Of a stretch of 64,000 bases of DNA, positions 23,752 through 33,553 are shown in pieces. Positions within the stretch are counted from its first letter, which is position 1. Each line of letters begins with the position of its first letter. The notes under the pieces were generated by a model. The model did no database searches. It saw only the letters and a program-made list of their open reading frames with translations, and was not told the DNA's origin. This stretch comes from Liquidambar formosana (taxonomy: Eukaryota; Streptophyta; Magnoliopsida; Saxifragales; Altingiaceae). Location: assembly GCA_039720395.1 (NCBI GenBank), contig CM077820.1, forward strand, positions 9,275,338 through 9,339,337. Direction: 5' to 3'. The translations under genes were made by a program, and so were the position numbers.

Positions 23752-26260
23752 CCTCATCTGATATTTTGGTAGTGCCATGCAAATTAAATTGCATGCTATA
23801 CGAAAACATACATGGAGCTCCTTTTTTCTTTCTTTCTTTCTTCTTCTTCTTCTTCTTCCTTTTTTCTTTTTTCTTTTTTTTCTTTTTTTTTTTCATAATC
23901 ATCATGATTATCATAAATTTGGATACAGGAAGACCAAGAGCCCATGGGGTGATATTCAGAGATGCATTAGGGTACGAGCACAGAGCATCTTTGGTCAGAG
24001 ATTCCAGGAGCGAGATCATCTTATCTGCTGGTGCAATTGGAAGCCCTCAAGTGTTGATGCTGAGTGGAGTGGGCCCTGCTGATCATCTTAGGGCCCATGG
24101 CATCAAGGTGGTGATGGACCAGCCCATGGTTGGCAAAGGGATGTCTGATAATCCAATGAATGCCATTTTCATTCCCTCTCCTTCCCCTGTCGAAGTCTCC
24201 CTCATTCAAGTTGTGGGCATTCCTCGGTTCGATAGCTATATTGAAGCGGCAAGTGGGTCCAGCTTTGGTTATACTTGGGCTCAAGCCCAACTTACAAACT
24301 TTGGGCTTTTATCAGATAAGGTTGCTAAATCCTAACTAGTGTACACCATTTAGGGCTGTAAATTGGGCAAGTCAGACGTGACAAATCTGGACTCAGCCAA
24401 GTTACAGCTCAGTTGGGCCAAAGTTTCATCGGGCTGATTGAAGCCCAATTTGAAATTCTTTTTGGGAACGGCTATTGCAACCCCCCATTCTTATTACCCC
24501 ACCCCCCATCCTTTAGGTTTTTAAGGTTTTATGCAAAATATAAAAAGTTTTTATGAAAACCGGCCATGATATCCACTAGAAAACATTATTTTGAACAACT
24601 TTGTAGAAGAAAGTTTTTCCTAAATCTATCGTTTAAATATACTTTTTAGCCATTTATATCCTTTATTTCATTTTTTGCCAAAAAGTCTACCTAAATGATA
24701 GATTTTAGAAAAACTTTCCTCTACAAAGTTGTTCAAAATGATGTTTTCTACTGGACCAAGTGATCGGTTTTTGCAAAAACCTTTTATATTTTTCATGAAA
24801 TCTTAAAAACCAAAAGGAAAGGGGTGGGCTTATAAGAATGGGGGGTTGCAATAGTCGTTCCCATTCTTTTTGGGCCTTTTTGGATAACCCATGACCAGCA
24901 TAAGGACCCAAACTTGAAATCATATTGGTACATAATGGAAATGCTACTCTTCTCAAATTTTTACCCAATTCTCGTTCACATGAGGGTGAGGCCGGTGTGT
25001 ATTTCACTTGAGTGTAATAAAGGTTTCACTTAATGTGAGAGAGTTAGAAAAAACGTTAGGTAGAGTATCATTGCTCAGTATGCAATACATGAATATAAAT
25101 GAATATAGAGGAATATCAAGCAAATTGAAAGCTTTACCACCGGCCCTTGTGGCCAAGTGATGGTATCGGGAGTGGATGAAGTTTGGATAATTCTAGGTCT
25201 ATAGGTTGATCCTCCAAGGTCGCTGCCCTGGAAAAAAGAAAAAAGAAAAAGATTGTATAAGCACTTTATATGCTATATGCACCTAAGGGACTAGGCAAAA
25301 TGACCCATCTGGTCACACCCTTTTACTCTAGTCGTAGTAAATTGAAATTAAAATAGTGCTAAGAGAAGCACAATTTGTCACATTTGCAGAATGGCCAGAC
25401 CTCTCCAAAATCCAGCGCCAATGCAGTTGAAACCACAAACACTTTCGCCAATGCAACTTCCCAAGGTGGAGTCATACTGGAGAAGATCATGGGACCCCTA
25501 TCCACCGGCCATCTCGAGCTTCGAAACACGAACCCCGACGATAACCCGTACGTCACCTTCAACTACTTCAAAGAACCTGAGGACCTGCAGAGGTGTGTTC
25601 AAGGCATGAGGACCATTCTACAAGTTATCAATTCAAAAGCCTTCTCGAATTTCCGGTATGAGGACATACCGGTGCAAGTTCTCATCAATGGGATGCTGAG
25701 CTCGCCGGTGAACTTGCGGCCAAGACATGTGAATGCAACGGTTTCATTGGAACAGTTTTGTATAGACACCGTGATGACCATATGGCATTACCATGGAGGT
25801 TGCCAAGTTGGGAGGGTTGTTGATTGGGACTATAAGGTTCTTGGTGTGGATGCATTGAGGGTTATTGATGGGTCTACGTTTAATAATTCACCTGGAACTA
25901 ATCCTCAAGCTACGCTCATGATGCTCGGAAGGTAAACATCATCATTGCTATTAGAGAAGTGTCATATGCACCAACTTTTCACGTCAACTCACGTGACAGA
26001 TGATGATGTGCGTGATACCAACTTCTTCTTTTTCTTTCCTTTTTTTTTTTTTCAATCACACTAATGCTGTCACATGAGTTAGTAAGAAGAGTTGGTGTCA
26101 CTATCATTTATGTTACAATTATAACAAGCATATATAGTTGCTCTTATAGTCTTATGTATAGTCATCATAAATTAATGGAACTTGCCTTTTTTATTTATTT
26201 TTATGCAGGTACATGGGACAAAGGATTTTGCAAGAGAGAATATCAGGAGGGAGAAGATAA
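22422..26260 (+). CDS. HOTHEAD-like GMC oxidoreductase (FAD-dependent), five exons
   Basis: My model joins 22422-22503, 22871-23512, 23929-24320, 25390-25931 and 26209-26260 with all GT-AG junctions in phase, giving 569 residues. Residues 1-26 ([26 protein letters not shown]) look like a signal peptide. The FAD-binding Rossmann motif is [20 protein letters not shown] (about residue 50), followed by LERGG and [21 protein letters not shown] signature 2 is [15 protein letters not shown] in exon 3. The active-site histidine lies in [10 protein letters not shown] and the asparagine in PGTNPQAT in exon 4, both intact. Length and exon content match plant HOTHEAD-like proteins, which act in the extracellular or ER pathway; HOTHEAD itself is linked to long-chain dicarboxylic fatty acids and cuticle. 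Related family members include mandelonitrile-lyase-like proteins, so the substrate is not certain. Intron 3 hosts a MITE and a SINE-like sequence. Confidence 0.9.
23513..23928 (+). repeat. Pyrimidine-rich intron 2 of the HOTHEAD-like gene
   Basis: This intron carries T runs at about 23639-23660 and 23721-23748, then a nearly unbroken C/T tract at 23819-23893 that ends 35 bp before the acceptor. Homopolymer lengths in such DNA may be unreliable. The tract would serve as an unusually long polypyrimidine tract. Confidence 0.7.
24464..24861. mobile_element. Mutator-like fold-back MITE (copy B) inside intron 3
   Basis: A 398-bp element with the same GGGAACGGCTATTGCAACCC ends as copy A. A perfect 9-bp duplication ATTCTTTTT lies at 24455-24463 and 24862-24870. 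It sits in intron 3 of the HOTHEAD-like gene, 143 bp after the donor, and leaves the splice sites intact. Confidence 0.88.
25138..25250 (+). mobile_element. Probable tRNA-derived SINE fragment in intron 3
   Basis: The segment includes TTGTGGCCAAGTGATGG, resembling a pol III A box, and AGGTTGATCCTCC, resembling a B box about 55 bp on, then ends in an A-rich tail (GGAAAAAAGAAAAAAGAAAAA). Box spacing and tail fit a SINE; no clear target-site duplication was identified. Confidence 0.5.
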
Positions 26261-26293
26261 AGGATGAGCTGATCCTTTGGATTCCTTCTTCTT

Positions 26294-26328
<35 letters not shown>

Positions 26329-27175
26329 TGGAAAATGAAGTTGATTACTTAGGCTGTGCAATTGTTTGGGAGACTATTATTTAGTGGTTTTGTTTGGGAC
26401 ACATTATTGTGTACAGATATTATATGTATTTAATGGTTGATGTTTATATTTGGAGTGCTGCTAGATATACCGGATAAATTTGCTGTATTCAATATATCCT
26501 TCTTTACATTCATAATAAAAACTATTTCAAATATTATGTTAGTTTTTAATTTTCTATTGCCACATAAGCAAGTAAAAGAAGTAGCCGGGTATCAAAGGCT
26601 AGGGTAAAGCCAAGCCATATAGTGGGGACCAAGGCATTATGAATGATAATGGAGGGAGATAATAAAAGATTTCAATCTTGAGATTGCAACAAAGATATGG
26701 ACATAATTACTATATATTACTAATTAAGCCAAAATGTAACTTAGGAATTGTAATGATGAGCCATAGTAAAAATGAAATAATTTTGACCTCAAAAGATCGA
26801 GAAAAATGAGATTATATCAAAGCTGGGTCATCTTTGAACTTGGAGACACCCACAAGCCAACAAATAAAGCAGAAGTAAAGAAAAAGGAATATGACATGAG
26901 GATATATGCCTTTATAAGGCCCATGTTACTCAAGCCACCTTCATAACCAAGTGGAGCATATATCTCCTCTCTACTGCCTTTTTCCTCTTCTCACCAACAA
27001 AGGATGGACAAGAAGAAAGGAAGAATCTCATTTTCTTAATTGGAAAGAGATATATCATGGCAATGAAATTCAGAATATAAAGAATTCTTGCATGGAATTG
27101 CCAAATATTTTCTCTTTTCCAAAAAAAAAAAGGGGGGGGGGGGGGTGAGGGGGGAAAGAATTGAAAGTTTTCAAG
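26261..27175. other. 3' region of the HOTHEAD-like gene and spacer before MIR399
   Basis: Contains a long T-run (26299-26327), a probable polyadenylation region (AATAAAA near 26513), and an A-run followed by a G-run (27120-27145). No protein gene seen. Confidence 0.45.
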
Positions 27176-27206
27176 GGATATCCATAGCATAACCTCTAGC
27201 ATATGC
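27176..27206 (+). promoter_or_regulatory. Twin P1BS (PHR1-binding) sites of MIR399
   Basis: GGATATCC (27176-27183) and GCATATGC (27199-27206) both fit the P1BS consensus GNATATNC, the palindromic site bound by PHR1-type MYB factors during phosphate starvation. They are 23 bp apart, 38 bp or more upstream of a TATA box and 110-140 bp upstream of the miR399 hairpin. Two sites in this position are what a phosphate-responsive MIR399 promoter is expected to have. Confidence 0.8.
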
Positions 27207-27244
27207 CATTGCTTCTTTGGTTTATCCCATCTCATCAAAGTGCT

Positions 27245-27250
27245 TATAAA
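27245..27250 (+). promoter_or_regulatory. TATA box of MIR399
   Basis: TATAAA in the context GCTTATAAAGC. It would place transcription start near 27275, about 40 bp before the hairpin. Confidence 0.6.
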
Positions 27251-27314
27251 GCTGGTAAAGGGCTCCCAAGAAATACCCAGAAGCGGCTTGAGTTGCAATG
27301 GAAGAGGAACTACT

Positions 27315-27450
27315 TCAGTAAGCGAACTAGTCGAAGGGCTTCTCTTACTTGGCAAGTAATGGTCATTGATGCAGTATATACATATATAGGGCAACCAGCA
27401 TCTAAACCCAGTGACTTGCCAAAGGAGAGTTGCCCTGTGACTGCTTCAGC
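27315..27450 (+). ncRNA. MIR399: MIR399 precursor hairpin; mature miR399 at 27417-27437
   Basis: The 3' arm at 27417-27437 starts TGCCAAAGGAG and ends TTGCCCTG, which as I remember it is the 21-nt mature miR399b/c type sequence of Arabidopsis. The 5' arm at about 27336-27356 (GGGCTTCTCTTACTTGGCAAG) pairs with it: GGCAAGT with ACTTGCC, CTCT with GGAG by pairs and wobble, GGGC with GCCC, leaving small internal loops. Pairing continues below, about 27324-27333 with 27438-27447, and above through AATGG. The loop is about 50 nt. miR399 directs cleavage of PHO2 (UBC24) mRNA and raises phosphate uptake in phosphate-starved shoots and roots. Two P1BS sites and a TATA box lie directly upstream. The small reading frame over this stretch (27203-27454) is not protein-like. 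Confidence 0.92.
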
Positions 27451-28204
27451 TTAATACAAGTCTCGTAGCCTAATGCTTCCTATTCATGCATAAGGTATAG
27501 TAGGGTAACTAACAAAGATTAATTATTAAAAAAATGCATATACTTCCTTTCTTACTTATCTTCTCTTTGATGAAATTTCATGCAATAAAACATTTTTAAC
27601 ATAATATATATTAAGAAATATAAAATAAAATGGCTAACTTTCTCACCTTTTTTTAATTAGTGCATCTGTATCGTTCACCATTTTATATGTGCATAATTCC
27701 TCATCTATAGCACATCAATGCACAAGAAAACCCCAATGCAGTGACAGGGTTAAGCATTGAGTTCATGGTTTTGATCAAGGCATGCATGCTTCAATGTCCC
27801 AGCTCATCGACCCCCATCAGATTTGGTATTGCTACAATATTTTTTATTGTTTTGTCCTAGATGACAAAAATTTTAGAAATAGTGTAAATAAGAGAAAAGC
27901 ATAGTAACATTAATGCTTTGTTTGGTAGGAATGATAGAAAAGTAAAAGAAAGGAAATTAAGGTAAGTAAGATAAACTAGCTATACATCTCCTACAGAAGG
28001 AAGACTGATGTAGCAGAAAATACGCGGTTAAGACTAGCTCACCAAATTAATCAACAAGTTTCCACCATCAATATTCTCTCAAGAACACGAAAATAGGAAA
28101 ATAGATGAGAGCTCTCTCTCTCAATATTATTAATCAAAATAATAAAAGTTTGAACTTAACTGTTTGCCATAAAGCTTACATCTCCTTATATAGAGAACTA
28201 ATAA
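27451..28204. other. Spacer downstream of MIR399
   Basis: A/T-rich with no gene seen. The rest of the MIR399 primary transcript should end here; no definite polyadenylation signal was chosen. Confidence 0.35.
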
Positions 28205-28437
28205 GAAAAACTAGTTCTACTAGAACAAGAAAACCTAGTTCTATTAGAATAAGAAAACCTAATTCTATTAGAATAAGCAAATATCAACTACCGAGGAAAC
28301 TAATTAAATTAAAATTAATAATTAAATAATAATAATTAAGACTCTTAAAATATCTAAATAAACTAGAAACTAATTAAATTAAAAGTGATAATTAAATAAT
28401 AATAATTAAGACTCTTAAAATATCTAAATAAACTAGA
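28205..28437. repeat. Tandem repeats: about 24 bp x3, then 70 bp x2
   Basis: Three units of about 24 bp (AAAACCTAGTTCTATTAGAA type) occupy 28205-28277. They are followed by two nearly identical 70-bp units at 28296-28365 and 28366-28437 containing GACTCTTAAAATATCTAAAT. The high identity of the 70-bp pair suggests a recent duplication. Confidence 0.85.
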
Positions 28438-30030
28438 ATCCCGATTTAGTAGCAAGACGTCCAACAACCTGTGATGCGTACGCCGATGCAATATGCATCA
28501 AAGACCCTCTTTCTTATGTGTTTCATAGGATATATAGAAGGAAAGATCGACAGTCTCTTCATTTCTTTTAGGAAAGAAAGTAATATTTATTTTACTATTT
28601 TATCCTCACATATACAAAGTTTTTTTTTAGGTAAAGTGAAAATGAGGGTAGATGTACCATTTTGTTCAAGAAGCCATCTTTTCCTCCACTCACGGCAGAT
28701 GTGAAAATGATGAATTCTCAGTCCCTCATCATGTCTACACTCTCTCATACCAAACACAATAATTACTCTTCATTTTTCTACTTTTCCCTTCTTCCTTTTT
28801 AATCTTTCTCCTTTGTCTCATACCATATTCTTCTTAATTAAATAATGTTAAAGTGCTTAGTGTTTACATTTGAGTTTTTTGAAATTCTAATATTTTCTCT
28901 ACCACAAGCTATGTACTCCTTGGAACAGCACTATAAGGTTTGAACCTTTGAGTTCGGCTTGCAACTTAAGGGCGAGGCCAAGCCTATGAATTAAAGTAAC
29001 AGCCAAATTACCTAAAACTAGAAGGGTTTTGTGTGTTGTACCATTATCAATACTATTTTATATTTTGACAATGAAGGGAAAAAAACGATCTTAAGGGGAG
29101 GTTAGCGTGAGAAAGTGCTAAACCAAAAGGGAAAAATCCAACATAGTATCAAGAAGCGCAATGAAAACAGAAAACATCATCTCTTTTCCGTTGAATACGA
29201 TCAAGAATGAGCGCTGCTTGTGACTGGGTGTATAGTATGACCCGCCTCCTAATAGGAGATGGGCCCCATATCAATGATCATACTTGTGGAACTCAAATGG
29301 TCAATGAACTTCCACCTCCCATTCAAAGGAGGAGAGACGTGCCTCTAGGGCATATAGACTAAAGGCCCGTCCATTAGTAAAAGATGACTTAGGTGATTAG
29401 GTCTTCCATTTCAATTTCAATAAAGTATAAAAAGGACCACTCAAAAGGTAATCCCTGTTTTGTATCACGGGGGGAACCAAATGTAAAACACGACAACGAA
29501 TGCCCATAGATATTTTAGGGAACCACTTATTGTCCTTTTGAAATTACGTGTGTACAGAAAATGGTTTCATAGACAAGCATGTTAGGAGGAAAATGTCATC
29601 ATGCTTCCACCGATCATCATGGGTTGAGTGAGTGCTAGATGCCCTTTCAATCGAAACCTAGCTGTGACTTCTTACATTAAAAATAAAGCTGTGAACAAGC
29701 CAAATCATACAGCCTAGAATGGGACGGACATTAAATTTCTAGGGTCAGCAGAAATTAAATGATCGCTCAACAATACAAGCTCCTATGGCCTAGTAGTACC
29801 TAGGTGGGATTGGGATGTCTTTAATGTAGTCCTCGAATGCCTTCTAATGTAACTTCCAAAAAAAGGTGATCCATCAATTTATATTTGTAGCTAATGATCG
29901 ATAAATCATGGTTACATAACCCTATATACAAGTCAGTATACAAATTTCATCAATTCAATCTTTGTTTTTTTTTTTCCCTTTCTCTTTTTTAGCTTTTATT
30001 CATACAATCATTCTACAGTTAGTGGGTTAA
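28438..30030. other. Intergenic, no gene seen
   Basis: Mixed A/T-rich DNA. Short open frames show no known domain. A T-run lies at 29965-29975. Confidence 0.35.
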
Positions 30031-30206
30031 ATAGGATGAATGACATGCCTAGTGCTCCAATGGAATTCAAACCATTCGATCGGAATGACATCTTCATCAT
30101 CACTCTTAACCATGTGATACGATTTGGGCTTATGCCTTACTTTTCTTGGCCTTTTGGCTAAGATAAAAAAATAGAATTGGCATTCTTTGTTTTGTATGTT
30201 TTTTCT

Positions 30207-30237
<31 letters not shown>

Positions 30238-30571
30238 TTCTTCTTTTTTTTTTTTTTTTTTTTTTTTTCACCGTAACTCAAGATCCGAGTAATAACAAAA
30301 TGCAAGCAAAGATTTGAAAGGCATGCCAGTGCTCCAACGGGAATTCAAACCATCCCACCGGAATGACATCTTCATCATCACTTTTAATCGTGGTATGATT
30401 TAGGCTTATGTCTTACCTTTCTTGGCCTTTTGACTAAAAAAAAATAGAATTGGCATTCAATCTTTTTGTTTTACGAACCAAAAAAAAAAATTTGTTTTTT
30501 TGTTTTTTTTTTTTCACACGTAGCTCAAGATCTAAGTAATTATAAAATGCAAGCAAAGATTTGAAATAAAG
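30031..30571. repeat. Duplicated block carrying the 5' end of U2 snRNA
   Basis: Two diverged copies, about 30040-30318 and 30322-30571, lie head to tail. Each contains GGAATGACATCTTCATCATC, then a U2 snRNA-like stretch on the plus strand (30137-30164: CTTACTTTTCTTGGCC followed by TTTTGGCTAAGAT; 30412-30436 in the second copy), then AATAGAATTGGCATTC, pyrimidine or T-rich sequence, and ATGCAAGCAAAGATTTGAAA. Only about the first 28 nt of U2 is recognisable; the branch-site recognition region (GTGTAGTA) and the rest are missing, so neither copy is a working U2 gene. Copy 1 also contains (TTTC)n and a long T-run (30198-30268). Confidence 0.65.
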
Positions 30572-31564
30572 ATTCTATGGCCATAAACCCATAATGTAAT
30601 ATTTTTAGAGTTACGCGGCGATAATAACATGGCTCAAGTTTAATTAAATTAAAATACTAAACCCCACTCCCTCCCCTTGGGCCTCAGCCTAAGCAACCTA
30701 ACCTTTGGCTTTGGCAGCTTGATTTCGCTGGCGTGGTTTGAAAGGGGGCGGCACACATGCTGCTGGGTACGGCGGCAGAGGCACTTGGCACCAAATGAAT
30801 GGACTGTTTTTCCCACTTGCAAATTGGTGGGGCTTGCAATTTGTGATACGACACCAACTTAGAATGCATCCTAAAGAAAATCCATCGCATTCTGAAGAAA
30901 ACCCATCAAAGAAGCATTCTAAAGAAGCTTTTTCTTTTTTGGACAGCAGTGATAATGCCGGCCACATAAAGCCCCTCTTGCCGTCCACTTCTGCGTCCTG
31001 CCTTTCCTGCCATCCAAAGGAGTTGGATATTACCAAATTGCCACCACAACAACCTCCACATCATTCTTAAAGAAGGGGAAGTATACAACGATATGCATGA
31101 CCACCAAGATCAATGCTCCAAACAACCAGAATGGAACACAAAAGCACTTAAATTCGTTGTCGTTCTCTCTGATTGTTGCAGTGTAGTGTTTTGGGTGGTT
31201 GGAAATGAGTCTGGTGGATGAATCAGATCTATGCAAAGAACTATGTTTAAGGGAAAACCCCAATGGACGGTTTAGATCGATTAGAGGACGGGCTGCGTAT
31301 GAGTTGAGGGTGCCAAAACTACACAATAACAAGAAGGTCAACTGGGTGAAACCAAAAAATAAAGGTAAGTGAAGTAATGTTGACTTGTTCAATGTGATTA
31401 TACAATGCCCCTATCACGTTCAACAGAGTTGAGAGTTTCTCACTTTTCCAAACCAATAAATATACCTTAAAAACCATCGAAGCAGATTGAAATAAAGCGA
31501 CAAGGAAGCAAGAGGAGCAAAAAAAAATCATTATCGATTGTGAAGAGAAGTGAGCAGAAAAAAA
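30572..31564. other. Upstream region of the PLP-protein gene
   Basis: No supported gene. Short overlapping frames on both strands (30677-31090, and a minus-strand frame to about 31390 with a leader-like hydrophobic start but no ATG) have no recognisable domain. The region just before 31565 is A-rich and serves as the 5' leader of the next gene. Confidence 0.35.
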
Positions 31565-33553
31565 ATGCAGTCACCTTGCATAAGGAAGGCCACACAAGTA
31601 TGTCTTCATGGATGCTGCCCAAACCCTATCCTCAGCTTGCCTGAGCCAACCAATCGCGTCTCCAAATCCAGAAGCACTTTTGCCACTTCTCGCCGCAATT
31701 TTGTTGTCACAACTACTTCCTCTTTCTTCCCAAATGCACAATTCACTAACCATGAGTCTCTCCCCTCTTTGGAAGAATCACTCATCCAATTCAACAAAGC
31801 TTACCCTCAATACTCTGAGACTCATCGAGTTGACCAAATCCGAGCCAAAGAATACTTCCATCTCTCCCTCTCCAACTCTATCTGCCTTGATTATGTAGGC
31901 ATCGGCCTCTTCTCCCATTTGCAGTTTCAAAATCAATACTCATCAACAACGGCAATTGCTTCTTCTTCTTCTTCTTCTGCTCCTCCTCTGCAGCTCCTAT
32001 CATCTCCTCGATATTCAGATCTTCCCTTCTTTGGTATGTCCTACAAGTCAGTAAACCTGAAGACGCAGCTACTTCACGGTGGCCAGGAATCAAAATTGGA
32101 ATCTGCAATCAAGAAAAGGATCATGGGATTTCTTAATATCTCAGAAAATGATTACTGCATGGTTTTCACCGCCAACAGAACATCAGCTTTTAAACTTTTA
32201 GCAGAATCTTACCCGTTCCAATCTAGTCAGAAGCTTCTGCCAGTATATGACTATGAGAGTGAGGCAGTGGAAGCAATGATTAGTAGCTCAGAGAAAAGAG
32301 GAGCCAAAGTCATGTCAACCGAATTCTCATGGCCGAGACTAAATATTCACTCTGCAAAATTGAAGAAGATGGTTGTGAGTAAGAGGAGGAATAAGAAGAA
32401 GAAAAAGGGACTCTTTGTTTTTCCGCTTCAATCTAGAATGACCGGAGCCAGATACCCTTATCTGTGGATGAGCATAGCACAGGAGAACAGGTGGCATGTC
32501 TTGCTTGATGCTTGTGCATTGGGACCAAAGGACATGGACAGCTTTGGCCTCTCTCTCTTTCGTCCAGATTTCCTCATTTGTTCCTTCTACAAGGTTTTTG
32601 GGGAAAACCCATCTGGATTTGGGTGCCTCTTTGTCAAGAAATCTACTGTACCAGTCCTGGAAGACTCTGTAAGTGCAGGAATTGTAAGTCTTGTCCCAGC
32701 AAAAAAGCTGTTCCGGTTACCAGATGAATCATCCGGTACTGACACAGAACTTGAACTGATCTATAAATTTGGGATACCAGAAAATGAATTGTCTACATCA
32801 AGCTCATTTTCAGGTCCTATATCCACTCAAAAGAGACAGTCCAAAAGCTTTGAAGACGGAGAAATCCCTCAGCTACAAAAAACAGAAGCTAATGCAAAAC
32901 ATAAAGGACTGGAGACGTCCAAAATAGTGGAATCAGAAAAACCTGCGGACTCTGTACAACATGGGGACACCAAAATCAGTGGCAAAGGGAGCTTAGAGAT
33001 CGAATGTCGTGGTTTGGATCATGTGGATTCATTGGGATTGATAATGATTAGTAGCAGAGCAAGGTACTTGACCAATTGGCTAGTAAACGCTTTGATGAAG
33101 CTCCAGCATCCCAATACTGAGGAGGGGATTTCCCTGGTTAGAATATATGGACCAAAGATAAAATTTGACCGGGCACCTGCATTGGCATTCAATGTGTTTG
33201 ATTGGAAAGGTGAAAAAGTTGAGCCTGCTCTTGTACAAAAGCTGGCTGATCGAAACAATATTTCTCTTAGCTATGGGTTCCTACACCAAATATGGTTCTC
33301 AGATAAGTATCAGGAACAGAAGGAGAATGTCATGGAAAGAAGAGCAAGTGAGGCACAGGGAATGGTGGGTAACCAAAGGAAAGACAAAGCTGATCTTGGT
33401 ATAGCAGTGGTTACGGCTGCATTTGGGTTCCTGGCCAATTTTGAAGACGTGTACAGGCTTTGGGCTTTTGTTGCTCAGTTCCTGGATGCAGATTTTGTGG
33501 AGAAAGAACGTTGGAGATATACAGCTCTTAACCAGAAGACTATCGAAATCTAA
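31565..33553 (+). CDS. Molybdenum cofactor sulfurase-like PLP-dependent protein
   Basis: Intronless, 662 residues from the ATG at 31565; the in-frame codon upstream at 31550 is GTG, so it is not used. After a Ser-rich N-terminus comes the conserved start SLPSLEESLIQFNKAYPQYSETHRVDQIRAKEYFHL and LDYVGIGLFSH. The fold-type I aminotransferase-like core includes FTANRTSAFKLLAESYPF, HVLLDACALGPKDMDSFGLSLFRPDF and CSFYKVFGENPSGFGCLFVKK, where Lys343 in SFYKVFG is the expected PLP-linking lysine. A low-complexity insert follows (about 400-480), then LDHVDSLGLIMISSRARYLTNWLVNAL. Relatives are the plant MOCO-sulfurase-like proteins such as the At5g51920 group. They lack the C-terminal MOSC domain of true ABA3/MOCOS, so the reaction and substrate are not established. 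An N-terminal plastid signal is possible but not clear. Confidence 0.9.
   Translation: MQSPCIRKATQVCLHGCCPNPILSLPEPTNRVSKSRSTFATSRRNFVVTTTSSFFPNAQFTNHESLPSLEESLIQFNKAYPQYSETHRVDQIRAKEYFHLSLSNSICLDYVGIGLFSHLQFQNQYSSTTAIASSSSSSAPPLQLLSSPRYSDLPFFGMSYKSVNLKTQLLHGGQESKLESAIKKRIMGFLNISENDYCMVFTANRTSAFKLLAESYPFQSSQKLLPVYDYESEAVEAMISSSEKRGAKVMSTEFSWPRLNIHSAKLKKMVVSKRRNKKKKKGLFVFPLQSRMTGARYPYLWMSIAQENRWHVLLDACALGPKDMDSFGLSLFRPDFLICSFYKVFGENPSGFGCLFVKKSTVPVLEDSVSAGIVSLVPAKKLFRLPDESSGTDTELELIYKFGIPENELSTSSSFSGPISTQKRQSKSFEDGEIPQLQKTEANAKHKGLETSKIVESEKPADSVQHGDTKISGKGSLEIECRGLDHVDSLGLIMISSRARYLTNWLVNALMKLQHPNTEEGISLVRIYGPKIKFDRAPALAFNVFDWKGEKVEPALVQKLADRNNISLSYGFLHQIWFSDKYQEQKENVMERRASEAQGMVGNQRKDKADLGIAVVTAAFGFLANFEDVYRLWAFVAQFLDADFVEKERWRYTALNQKTIEI

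Noticed and set aside
23766..24335. Long frame beginning in a phenylalanine-rich stretch
   Set aside because: The start is translated intron pyrimidine tract; only the part from 23929 is real exon 3 of the HOTHEAD-like gene.
26899..26920. GGATATAT and TTTATAAGG considered as an earlier MIR399 promoter
   Set aside because: GGATATAT misses the last C of the P1BS consensus; the sites at 27176-27250 are closer and complete.
27203..27454. 83-codon plus-strand frame
   Set aside because: It overlaps the MIR399 promoter and hairpin; the sequence is explained by the microRNA gene.
30677..31090. Several overlapping 60-110 codon frames on both strands
   Set aside because: No known motif in any frame, and frames on opposite strands compete; no splice model joined them convincingly.
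31030..31392. Minus-strand frame with a hydrophobic, leader-like start and a second hydrophobic segment
   Set aside because: It lacks an ATG at the needed place and has no family match I recognise; kept only as a note.
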